Origin: Astragalus membranaceus
Lineage: Eukaryota; Streptophyta; Magnoliopsida; Fabales; Fabaceae
NCBI GenBank assembly: GCA_039519185.1
Contig: CM076851.1
Span: 46,854,751 to 46,918,750, forward strand
Length of the DNA: 64,000 bases
Reading direction: 5' to 3'
Shown one piece after another: positions 36,738 through 45,989 of the stretch. The notes under the pieces were generated by a model, which was given only the letters and a program-made list of their open reading frames with translations, searched no databases and was not told where the DNA came from. Both the position numbers and the translations under genes were made by a program. The stretch's first letter is position 1; every line of letters starts with the position of its first letter.

Positions 36738-36753
36738 CCGCTCTGATACCAAA
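36738..36753 (-). other. Primer binding site, initiator tRNA-Met type
   Basis: On the minus strand TGGTATCAGAGC follows two to three bases after the 5' LTR end. This is the standard site for plant Ty3 and copia elements. Confidence 0.9.
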
Positions 36754-38361
36754 TGTAACACCCCGTTATTTCTAACATGTAGAAACACCGAAAGTGCACA
36801 GATACGGAAATTCAGAGGACACAGTTCTTGTTTAAGTATTGGACATACAAACTTTTTCCGAAATAAAAACATCATCTGAATTCCATTACTTCATACCATA
36901 GAAGTTTATCGGTTCCATACCGAATCGATTACAATACCCAAGTCCAAAAACTAAAACAGAAACATAAAGCGGTTCACATAACTCATAATCAATACAAGTT
37001 ATACAACCAATAAGACAACAAAAGAACAAAAGATCAAATGACTATGTCTTCAGCACCTCCAAGAGTATACCAACTACTCGTGCACAATAGTCTTCCTTTT
37101 TCCCTGCTTTTCTGAAAAACAACAAATATGGATAGGGTGAGATAACTTTATCTCAGTGAGTCCTACCGTGCCCCCTCACTGACACTCAGTTTAATTTAAG
37201 AAACCGTTACAACCAAAGCTGACATAACAATGTCTTATTCATTAATCGAATGCCGACCGCACAACAACTGCTAATCCCGGCAAATCGTGAATTTTATTTA
37301 TTAATCGAATGCCGACCGCACAACGACTGCTAATCCCGGCAATTCGTGAATTACTTATTAATCGAATGCCAACCGCACAACGACTGCTAATTCCCGCAAT
37401 TCGTGAATTACTTATTAATCGAATGCCGACCGCACAACGACTGCTAATCCCGGCAATTCGTGAATTACTTATTAATCGAATGCCGACCGCACAACGACTG
37501 CTAATCCCGGCAATTCGTGAATTACTTAGCACAAACCGGCCGCACAACGCCTGCTAATCCCGGTAACCCGTGAGTTGACCACGCCAAAACACATTCAGGG
37601 CCTAGGGTGAGGGCTCATGACTTCCCTTCCTAGTATGCTACTTGTCGGGTCGTCACCCAACACAATACATATGACAATATGCATCAAGTTCTCGAGAGTT
37701 AGATAATTTATATCTTTTCGATCACCAATTGGATCAATTACATAACAATTAGATAATCAATATCTATATCGATCTATAACCCGTTTTGAGGAGTTCACAA
37801 GTTAGACCTCCGGCATTATAATCATTTTCATTTGACATATATAGACATATATATTCAATCAATCCATCAGTCGGTGTACTCACACGCGCACTAGGGTTGC
37901 GGTTTTATCGATCCAATGGGCTTTCAAAGCTCTTTTTCAAATCATGAGTTTAAAATAAGGCTTTCAGTGAGGCAATCCCTTTTTGAATGGTTGAGAAAGA
38001 AATTAGAAAAAGTTCGGGATCAAACGGAGGAACAAAACGAGAAAACGGAAGCCGGTAACAGAACCACACGCACGACTCGTGCCCAGGGGCGCACGACCCG
38101 TGCGTGGTGCACTACTCAGGACCCATCTACCAGAAGGAAACGCACGATCCGTGCCCAGGGGCGCACGACCCGTGCGTTCCGTTCTGTTTCCAATATTTCC
38201 AACCCGAAGCAGGCGCACGATCCGTGCCCAGGGGCGCACGACCCGTGCGACCTGTGTCTGTTACCAGAATTTCACATTTTTCCCATTTTCGCTCTCCGTT
38301 CTCGTCCAATTCGATTTCTAATTTCAATCACCTGAAATCCAGAAAACTTCCAACTATTCCA

Positions 38362-38434
<73 letters not shown>

Positions 38435-39077
38435 GTTTCATTTCAATGATTCATTAAAATTCTCAATAAATCGTAAAATATCGTTTTGACTTAAAAACGC
38501 TTTTCGGTTCTAAGACTTTTGAAAACAAAAAATGTGACCAGGGGATTCCATATCGAAAACAAGTTCAGGATATCAAAATGCCCTATCGTGAGTAGAACTC
38601 ACCGGTGCGTAGAAATTCCGAGAATGGAGCCGGAGTACGTAGGTGTTGATCCGACTCACACGAACGCTCCCCGCTAGTACCCGAACCGCTTCCAAGACAG
38701 CCACTCTCTTCTATTCAATCTCGAACCCAGTTGCACCTCCACTCATTTCCTCATTACTATCAACCATGCAAGTCTGAAATCTCCTTCTTAGAAGCTTCCA
38801 CTGAACATGCAAGACATCTATGGCTCAAAACTCCATCTTCTTCCTCACTTGGAGCTTTGATATGCGAAAATGGCAAAAAGGGGTATAGGGAGAATCAGGT
38901 TTTGAAAGTAGGTTCATTGAATTCAGAATTGGAAATGGAGTGGGATGGAAGAAAAACAACTTAAATGCAACAAGGATTTCTAAGCTTCCTCTCTTCTCCT
39001 CCTCCACGCCCCTTCCTTCTCCTTTCTTTCTTTCTTTCAGCTTTTTCTTCTTTCTTTCTGAATTGGGGAGTGACCAA

Positions 39078-39130
<53 letters not shown>

Positions 39131-39523
39131 GCCAGGTGGATATATGGGCTGGGGGGTTTAAATGATGGGGAAAAGACCAAACTACCCCTAGCCCATTAAG
39201 TCATAGGTTAGGTGTCAAATTTTCTCTTCGATACTAAACTTCTCGATTAACCCGGTTTCGATCCGAAATTCCTCAATTCTTTCGGTTCGTAATTAATTAT
39301 AACCTTCAAAATTATATTTTAATAACTAGGGGTGGAAAAGACAGATTTGCCCTTCGGCTCCAATTCCTCATTATTCTATGAATAGGCCACCCTTCAATGG
39401 AGAATAGGTTTTCTTGATAATTTTCCCGACATATAAGTCCTCGAGACACGACTAAGTATTCCCACAAATAATTAATCGGTCTTAGGTATCATAGTACGAG
39501 TCTTTAAAATTAGGGATGTTACA
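36754..39523 (-). repeat. 5' LTR of the chromovirus
   Basis: 2770 bp. It carries the same 57-bp repeats (37247-37556) and GC-rich words (38067-38250) as the 3' copy. The length excess is almost wholly the (TA)n run at 38365-38431 and the (GA)n run at 39082-39127. Confidence 0.93.
38365..38431. repeat. (TA)n microsatellite, expanded in one LTR
   Basis: About 33 TA units against about 7 in the sister LTR (near 31053-31067). Both were identical at insertion, so the change is newer than the insertion. Confidence 0.95.
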
Positions 39524-39740
39524 GTGCAAGTGCATCAACTGCAGGTGCACTGAACAAAACACATCAAACATACCAATATATATACAAAATTCTAAGTTAT
39601 GAATGGCATTCATCTTAAAACCATAAATGTTGTTATTTTATTCATACTACTATATTTAGCACATATTACACTTGATTTTCAAGCAATTAGTTATGTTTAG
39701 ATGCATAAATAACTCTATATAAAATAGAGTTATCAGATAT

Positions 39741-39895
39741 CATCAATGAAAACTACCACGAACTGATCCAAATACGGATGAAAGACCCTGTTCATGTAAT
39801 CCATAAACACTGCTGGAGCATTTGTTAATCTGAAGGGCATCACTACAAACTCATAGTGTCCATATCTAGTACGAAAATCTGTCTTCGGAATGAAA
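39741..39895 (-). pseudogene. RT fragment of the outer Ty3 element
   Basis: On the minus strand the frame gives RTRYGHYEFVVMPF then NAPAVFMDYMNRVFHPYLDQ and FVVVFIDD, the central palm of a Ty3 reverse transcriptase with the active-site pair. It continues at 25107 across the solo LTR insertion; the break lies inside the FIDD-I-L segment, and the target duplication GATAT is part of the codons. Upstream the match stops abruptly near 39890 (after CAGACTTTC in minus sense is reached) and LTR-like DNA follows, so the 5' half of the element is deleted. Confidence 0.85.
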
Positions 39896-40130
39896 GTGAG
39901 GGTCAGCAACTTAGTGGCTGACGCATTAAAAGGGGTATGAAAGGACCATTATGCCCTTCAGCCTAATTTCTTCATTTAGCCCATGGTTAACCATTATTCG
40001 ATGGAGGATACCAACTTCAGACTTTTTGCTCGACTAGTCCTCACCGGGACGCGACCAATTGTTCTTAACAAATAATTAAATCGGTCCTAGGCTTCATAGT
40101 TCGAGTCTTTAAAATTAGGGATGTTACAAT
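39896..40130 (-). repeat. Truncated LTR end of a chromovirus
   Basis: The last 100 bp resemble the end of the 29444-32151 LTR: ACGCGACCAATTGTTCTTAA, CGGTCCTAGGCTTCATAG, CGAGTCTTTAAAATTAGGG and the terminal ATGTTACA at 40130. It follows the RT fragment directly, without gag or primer site, so a deletion joined RT to LTR. Confidence 0.75.
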
Positions 40131-40952
40131 TTTGATTTTTGAAAATCCGCCGGAAATCCCCTAAATCCGCCGGTAAGTTACATTTCCGGCGGATTCTCCT
40201 TTCGACCGTTGGACTTCGGTTCTTCTATATAATCCCGTCTCCATTCTCCACTTCTTCTTCACACCTCTACCAATACTCTCATTCTCTCTACTAAATCTCT
40301 TCTTGAAATTCCTCTCTTCCTCTCTCTACTAAATATCTTCCTCTCTTCCTGATACCTATTATCAGGGTGATGAGTCAAACCAGCAGCCACCCCAATAGCT
40401 TTGGATTATTTTATTTTGTTGTATGAATATTTTTTTATTGTATGGATATTTTTTTGGTTGTATGGATATATATTTATTTAAATTAATGATTAATTTTCAT
40501 TCCTAATTTTTACTTTTTTAAATAGTAAATTAATTAATTATTAAATTTTATTTTTTTATCAATAATTAAAGTTTTTAATAAAATAATCAATTAAAGTTTT
40601 TAATAAAATAATATTAATTTTTTAAATAAAACGATTTTTTTAAAAAAATTATTTTTTAAAACAAATTAATTTTTAAAAAAAAAAACGGTTTTTCCGGCGG
40701 ATTTGTGGACTTTCCGGCGGATACTCCGCCGTGGACTTTCCGGCGGATTTGTTGACTTTCCGGCGGATAAATTCATATGAATTTTTTTTGGGTTTTCCAG
40801 CGGATGTTTCGGCGCCACGAAATCCGCCGGAAACCGTTTCCTGCGAGCTGGCTACCGGCGCCAAAAATCCGCCGGAAAGTCCACATTTTCGGCAGATTTT
40901 TGGCTTTTCCGGTAGATTTTGCCCGCCGAAAATTCCAATTTTTCTTGTTGTG
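40131..40952 (-). mobile_element. CACTA-like element fragment with CCGGCGGA words
   Basis: The word TCCGGCGGAT or its complement occurs about a dozen times, clustered at 40145-40195 and 40690-40935. The right end TTTTTCTTGTTGTG (40952) reads CACAACAAGAAAAA on the minus strand, a known CACTA-type end form, with subterminal words inside it. The left end is missing, cut by the Ty3 LTR ending 40130. Between the clusters are an AT-rich stretch and a 5'-leader-like CT-rich piece with TCTATATAATCCCG. The superfamily call is moderate. Confidence 0.55.
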
Positions 40953-41260
40953 GTTTCTTGAAACATCATACTTAAGCAAGATAACATATATTCAATAGAT
41001 TTTGTCAGGGAAGTTTCTTAACTGGTGCTTCTGAACCAATGCAATTGCCTCCGCTTATTCTCTGTAGATTAGAAACCATGTTGAATCCAATTTGACAAAA
41101 TTATACTAGTTTAAATCAAACCTGTAAATTAGTTAATTCTAAGGGGCTAAACTATATATTGATTATGTTTCACACTATTAATATAAAAATAAAAAATAAC
41201 TTTTTTCATGAGAAGTGATGCAGATAATTAAGGACTAATGGTGACGTTGTGGTTTATTAC

Positions 41261-41364
41261 CTGGCAAGCAAGATCTCCAAGTCCCAATATACTCTCACCA
41301 TCAGTAATAACAATAACTTGAATAGTCTTTTCTGGCCAGTTTTTAAGTACTTTAAGGTTCTTGC
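41261..41364 (-). pseudogene. Captured NADP-malic enzyme exon
   Basis: The 104-bp exon, with acceptor TTCATAG and donor CAG|GTAATA, encodes LKNWPEK then IQVIVITDGESILGLGDLA and CQ. This is the N-terminal malic enzyme domain, which decarboxylates malate to pyruvate with NADP. Plant enzymes usually have TDGERILGLGDLG at this site; R-to-S and G-to-A changes are seen here. The frame is open. Only about 35 of some 590 residues are present. Confidence 0.9.
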
Positions 41365-41479
41365 CTATGAAGAATTCATTCAACTACTTTAGTATTTATA
41401 TTTTCTCATCTCATCAAAATACTAAGCAAAAAAAAAGCACATACTTAGTTTGTTGACTTCAAGTATGGATAGTAGCTAC

Positions 41480-41558
41480 CTCAAGCTCTTTGGCAGGCTT
41501 GTTGACTTCTACTTTACCATACCTGCACTTTTGGTACCTATCAAGCATTTTGAGCATG
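41480..41558 (-). pseudogene. Captured SEPALLATA-like MADS exon (K-domain start)
   Basis: The 79-bp exon with borders AATCAG and GAG|GTAGCT encodes MLKMLDRYQKCRYG then EVNKPAKELE. This is the second exon of SEP1/2-type MADS-box floral regulators, at the join of the I region and the K (coiled-coil) domain; 79 bp is, as I recall, the normal size of that exon. The DNA-binding MADS domain is in the preceding exon and is not present. Malic enzyme follows downstream on the same strand, so two unrelated genes are now adjacent. Confidence 0.88.
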
Positions 41559-41683
41559 CTGATTCAAAGAAGAGAAAGGAAGAACCATCAAACTCATGAT
41601 ATGTATGGTGTATGGATAACCAGGAGCAATAGGCTACAAGAAAACCAAACTACTTAAGGAATAAGAATCAAGGAAAAGACACT

Positions 41684-41969
41684 AATTACCCCAAATGCAT
41701 AGTACTAACTAATTCTACATCAATTTATTAAAATGAGTTTATGGGAAGCATCAAAAGAGAGAATGAAGAAAAGTATCACATCACAGCAGAGTGATGTTTC
41801 CCCCTTTGGCCCTAATGAGTTCAACCAATTACCCCAGATGCATAGTACTAACTAATTCTACATCAGTTTATCAAAATGAGTTTATGGGAAGCATCAAAAG
41901 AGAGAATGAAGAAAAGTATCACATCACAGCAGAGTGATGTTTCCCCCTTTGGCCCTAATGAGTTCAACC
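41684..41969. repeat. 143-bp tandem duplication
   Basis: 41684-41826 and 41827-41969 are near-identical (ATCAATTTATTAAAATG versus ATCAGTTTATCAAAATG and CCCCAAATG versus CCCCAGATG). The repeat lies between the MADS and glyoxalase exons, in intron-like DNA. Confidence 0.95.
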
Positions 41970-42405
41970 AATTTGTAAACCTGAAAATTGAAACGATGAC
42001 ATATGATTCATTTTCTTCACACAATCACAACTCACAAGTTAGAATATATGCTCAAGCTTTTGTGAAGGAAGGGAAGGGTATAGATATTCTGTCTTACATA
42101 TTGAGTTGCAATTGCAAAATGTCCAAAGCCATGTCGAAAGCCAACTGTTTGAATTGAATGAAAAGGGTAACTAGGTAGCAGATTAGAGTAACATAACATA
42201 CTATATGTTAATTCAACAACAAAATGGGTTTCTTTAAGGCCAAATTCGAGAAAGGCATTGGAGTATTTCTCCTCAGGAATATCTCTCTATCTCATAAGCT
42301 TCATATTGAAACATTCAGTGTAAAACCTGAGAGAACCGCACACGTGAGAGGATTTTAACTTTAAGCATCTAAATTAAACACAAATTGAGACAAAAAAAGC
42401 CTAAT

Positions 42406-42503
42406 TAGTTGATGGTACGATCAAGATCACCAACACGATAGACGACATTAAGTAAGCGTCGGTTATCTTTCTTTGGCCATTCCAACAAGTCAGCCTCAGC
42501 CAT
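42406..42503 (-). pseudogene. Captured first exon of glyoxalase I
   Basis: The minus-strand frame starts at an ATG (42501-42503) and reads MAEADLLEWPKKDNRR then LLNVVYRVGDLDRTI before a stop. It is the N-terminus of plant lactoylglutathione lyase (glyoxalase I), which converts the methylglyoxal-glutathione adduct. The first metal-binding and substrate residues near HVVYRVGD would have His where this copy has Asn (NVVYRVGD). The stop falls exactly where the gene's first intron should begin, so the exon is read into captured intron sequence. It is the only captured exon in the window with its own start codon; 31 codons could be translated. Confidence 0.9.
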
Positions 42504-43009
42504 ATTCAGATTCACTACTATCTATCGGCAATGCAACACGAACGAATTACTCAGCTTGCTTTAACTAAGGTAAATAAACTTATATGATATTTTTTCATTT
42601 CATATGACGGAAACAGATCCATTTGTTTTAACAAGAAGACCTGCAATCAAACATTTGAAGCAAACTAAAAAATCAAAAATGAAAAATCAAATTAATCCTA
42701 AAATTAAGATTTCAGTTACAAATGGCCTTTTCAGAAATCAAAAATCAATAAAATAGCATAAAAGACATAGGAAAATCAAATTGTTTCAGCATAAGAAGAG
42801 GAAATCGAACATGGTTACAGAATCAATGTGGAAAACATGAATAGCTTGCAGAAATGAAAGGAGATCTGTACCTGATTGTAAAGCGAAGGAGAATCACAAG
42901 GTGGTGCAAGGGTTTCTCTCGCTGAGAAAGAAGAAGTAGTGCAGGGTTCACGAAGAATTCGTGTTCGTGGTGACGATGGTCAGCGTTAGCCATTGCTAGG
43001 GTTATGTGA

Positions 43010-43490
43010 AGGAGATACGTTTGAGGGTAAGGATGATGAGAAAGTGAGAGGGCGTGACGGTGAGAGGCGAGATGGCGTGACAGTGAGAGGCGAGATGGCG
43101 TGACGGTGAGAGGTGAACAGTGAGAGTGGGAGGGAGAGCAGGTGAACCCAAGAGGCCAGAGAGGGTGAAAAGTCGCGAAAGGATTTGTTAGTGAACGAGT
43201 TTCAGGGTGACGTCCTTCTCCTACCTTTCGAAGACTGCGCTGAGTGTTTAGGGTTCGCGAAGAGGGAGGAGCCTCAGAGAGAGAATTTCAGAGAGAGCGA
43301 CTTTTAGAGAGAGTGAAGAGGGAGGAGTTTCAGAGAGCAACTTTCAGGGAGGAGTTTCAGAGTGCGGGAAGAAGAGAGATTGATAGGAGCTCCGTGAGAG
43401 AGGGTGCGTTGAGGGAGGTTCGCGAAGGAGAGTTTCAGAGATTGATTTTCAAAAAGCGAAAGAGTGTTTTGGGTGCGTTAAAAAATTAAG
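43010..43490. repeat. GA-rich repetitive tract of the second Pack-CACTA
   Basis: Units like GCGTGACGGTGAGAGGCGAGATG are repeated (43050-43110) and GAGAGAGAG-TTTCAGAG words (43275-43450). In the minus sense it is a CT-rich leader, at the same place and strand relative to the captured exons as in the first Pack-CACTA. Confidence 0.8.
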
Positions 43491-43590
43491 AGGATTCATA
43501 CTTTTAGCATCGGGTGTTTAAACAACCGATGCTAAATGGTGCTTTTTAATGTCAGTTTTGCACTAGTGTAATTAAAACGTTGAACTACTG

Positions 43591-45130
43591 TGTGTTAGAC
43601 TATATGATAACCTTAGAGGGGGGTGAATAAGGTTATACGCTAAACTTGAATTCTTTTTCGATTTTCAAAACTTTAACAATGCCAGTTTAAATCAAATGCG
43701 GAAAATAAGATTTAAACTATATGCAGTACCTAAACAAGCTATACCTTTGACAGATCCAATTACAGTGATATTTTACGCTTATCAAATAAACAGATATTGA
43801 ACGCAGTGCAGTGATGTCAACTATAATAACAGGCAAATATAAACGGTAAAGTAAAAGAGTAGGGAAAAAGATACACCGTGAATTTTTACGAGGTTCGGGA
43901 TAAAAGCCTTACGTCCTCGGCCTCCGGCTTTGCAACCTTTGGACTTGATGACAACCACTATATGAGAAGAACCTCTTCAATGTTTTACAAACAAGCAAAT
44001 TCCGTATAGCCAATCTCAAATTACCCAAATTAAGAACCCGAGCTCCCCGCTAAGGATTTCGCAACCACTTCAATCTCCCCGATTGAACGACCCAAGAATA
44101 CTTCCCAGGATTTCGCAACCACTTCAATCTCCCCGATTGAACAACCCAAGAACACTTCCCAGGATTTCACAATAACCAAAAAATAGTAGATTACAAGTGA
44201 GAACCTGTGATCCAATCACTTCAGACAGTATGACAATATAGTAACTGACATAGACGAGTGATTTGGAAAATAGAAGAGCTTTAAAAAAGATATGACAATG
44301 AAAACTCTTTTTTCTCTTTTCTCAGATCTAGAAATCGTATGTGAGAAATAGAGAGATGTTGTGTGTTGTGGTGTTGAGGTGTTTTTGAAAGTGAGGCACA
44401 CCTTCCTATTTACAGGCCTAGAAAAATGATAGGAATCATTAATGTTGCTTGCAAATCGATTATGTGTGAAGGCAAACCATGGGATAATCGATTATTTGCC
44501 TTTAGAAATCAAAGGAATCGATTTCATGCTTAGTTAAATGAAGTGAGTAATCGATTCTTGGCCTTTAGAAAATAATGGAAATCGATTTCAAGCTTAGTTG
44601 AATGAAGCTCATAATCGATTCTTTGCTTAGGCTTAAGTATAGGAGAAAACCGATTATGTGCTTCTCAATAGATTATGAAATCGATTTCATGCTTCAACAA
44701 TAGATTAGGAAATCGATTTCAAGATTTATAATAGATTAGGAAATCGATTTCATGCTTTAGAAAATGATAGGAATTGATTTCAAGCTTTCCACAAAATTGT
44801 TTTTAGGTTTAGGTGCCACCCTATGCATGCATGCAATTTTATAAAATATTTTTCAAAGCTTGTTTTGATGCAACATGCATGTTTTGAAAAATCATCTCTC
44901 AGCTACTAAATGTCATAGGCCTTAAGTGATAGGACCTTACACTGTATCCTAATGAAAGCGGATAAACAATTAGGTCTTGACTTTCAAAGTGGCTTCTTCT
45001 CCAAGCTGCTCCACTTTAATATTTCCTGCTCTTTGATTCATGTCATGTACTTTATTCAACTTGAACCATTAGTAGACAGATTGTAATTTGTTATCATACA
45101 AAACAAAGAGTGTTTGTCCTTGGATCAACA
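43591..45130 (-). repeat. 3' LTR of the SIRE-like copia element
   Basis: About 1540 bp. It begins with the phrase CTTAGAGGGGGGTGAATAAG (43612), common in plant copia LTRs. Between 44450 and 44790 the word AATCGATT recurs at least ten times, often as AAATCGATTTCA or AATCGATTAT. A 65-bp block (AGGATTTCGCAACCACTTCA onward) is duplicated at 44050-44165. Confidence 0.85.
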
Positions 45131-45330
45131 AACTCCCCCTTTTTGATGATAACAAATTACATTATGCATAGGGAGGTGATAAATAGGAAACAATATCAAA
45201 AGCTCCCCCTAAGCATAAGCATAAGTATAAGCAGGAAGTATAGCAGCAAATTTTAAGCACAAATAGCACATATTTCTCCCCCTTTGTTTTCATCAAAAAG
45301 GAGGGAGAACATACAAGACACATAATCACA

Positions 45331-45989
45331 CTATAAACTGGAAAAATCAACCATTCCGAGCTCTCTACAGATCTTACAAAATTGAGCTTCGGCTAGGGGT
45401 TTTGTGAAGATGTCCGCTAGTTGGTCATCGGTGCCTACAAAACTCAATGCTATACTCCCCCTAGAAACATGATCTCTAATGAAATGGTGCCTTATGTCTA
45501 TATGCTTAGTTCTAGAGTGTTGGATGGGGTTCTTAGCAATATTAATGGCACTAGTGTTATCACATAAAACAGGCACATTTTCATATAGCAAACCAAAATC
45601 CTCTAAAGTCTGTTTCATCTACAAAACTTGTGCAACGCAATTTCCAACCGCAACATATTCGGCTTCAGCGGTGGAGAAAGCAACACTGTTCTGCTTTTTG
45701 CTAGACCAAGAAGTTAAACAAGGACCTAAGAAATGACAGGTTCCACTAGTACTCTTCCTATCTAGTGTACATCCAGCAAAATCAGCATCACAAAAACCAA
45801 CTAATTCAAATTGACTCAATTTCGAGTACCACAATCCAAAGTCTATGGTCCCCTTAACATATCTAACAATCCATTTTACAGCTTTTAAATGTGATTCTTT
45901 TGGACATGCTTGAAATCGAGCACATAAACATACAGCAAACATAATATCAGGTCGAGAAGCAGTTAAATATAATAGACTACCGATCATAC
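45331..45989 (-). pseudogene. Copia RNase H and RT end, cut by insertion
   Basis: The frame from 45987 reads MIGSLLYLTASRPDIMF (end of RT), then RNase H with VGFCDADFAGC, a single stop at 45619, and DNTSAINIAKNPIQHSRTKHID and QLADIFTKPL at the C-terminus. Order and motifs are those of copia pol in the SIRE/Maximus group. The RT palm is missing, cut by the Athila-like LTR at 45990. One stop codon in about 215 codons shows light decay. Confidence 0.92.

Larger units (their letters stand above)
29444..39523 (-). mobile_element. Near-complete Tekay-like chromovirus, minus strand
   Basis: Flanked by GTGCA on both sides (29439-29443 and 39524-39528). LTRs at 29444-32151 and 36754-39523 start TGTAACACCCC and end GGGATGTTACA. 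The primer site for initiator tRNA-Met (rc of GCTCTGATACCA, 36740-36751) and a purine tract beside 32152 fix the orientation. Gag-pol fills the interior but has several stops. The LTRs differ mainly in microsatellite length and scattered bases, which points to a fairly recent insertion. Confidence 0.95.
25113..39735 (-). mobile_element. Solo LTR of Athila-like family 1, carrying two nested insertions
   Basis: The left border TGGTGTGCG follows GATAT (25108-25112). The right border AGAGTTATCA is followed by GATAT (39736-39740), a perfect 5-bp duplication. After removing the two insertions (26310-29255 and 29444-39523) with their duplications, about 1590 bp remain, the same length as the family 1 LTRs. 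The two share the ATAACTCTATATAAAATAGAG end, the ACCCACAGGGATTGGATTAA block and the TATA position. No internal region remains, so it is a solo LTR inserted in the RT gene of the outer Ty3 element. Confidence 0.9.
14073..40130 (-). mobile_element. Old Ty3 chromovirus, minus strand, split by nested insertions
   Basis: Left LTR: starts TGTAACATCC at 14073, is interrupted at 14794, resumes at 22737 and ends GGGATGTTACA at 22900 (about 890 bp without the insert). Then follow a polypurine tract (rc AGTTGGGGTGTAT), integrase and RNase H remnants to 25112, a 14.6-kb nested block, RT remnants at 39741-39890 and a 240-bp LTR-like end finishing GGGATGTTACA at 40130. The two LTR ends do not look alike, and gag, protease and the primer site are missing. 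The right side is therefore deleted or recombined. Confidence 0.68.
40953..43568 (-). mobile_element. Second Pack-CACTA element, right part
   Basis: The right end TTTTGCACTAGTG at 43568 equals the terminal repeat of the element at 9381-13989. A hairpin-forming TAGCATCGGGTGTTTAAACA and its inverted partner lie at 43507-43537 just inside it. The interior has minus-strand exons of NADP-malic enzyme, a SEPALLATA-like MADS gene and glyoxalase I, then a GA-rich tract. No left end CACTAGTG was found before 40953, so the left side is deleted or displaced by the 40131-40952 fragment. The bases after the end are TAA. Confidence 0.75.
43591..45989 (-). mobile_element. SIRE-like Ty1-copia element, 3' part, minus strand
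   Basis: LTR 43591-45130 starts TGTGTTAGAC and ends GATCAACA, followed by the purine tract (rc AAAAAGGGGGAGTT, 45131-45144). Then come RNase H and the end of RT in minus orientation up to 45989, where another element cuts in. The other part should lie beyond the right edge of the window. Candidate target duplication TACTG (43586-43590) is unconfirmed. Confidence 0.85.

Noticed and set aside
40673..40998. Overlapping open frames with Pro and Phe repeats
   Set aside because: Produced by TCCGGCGGAT subterminal words; open on both strands.
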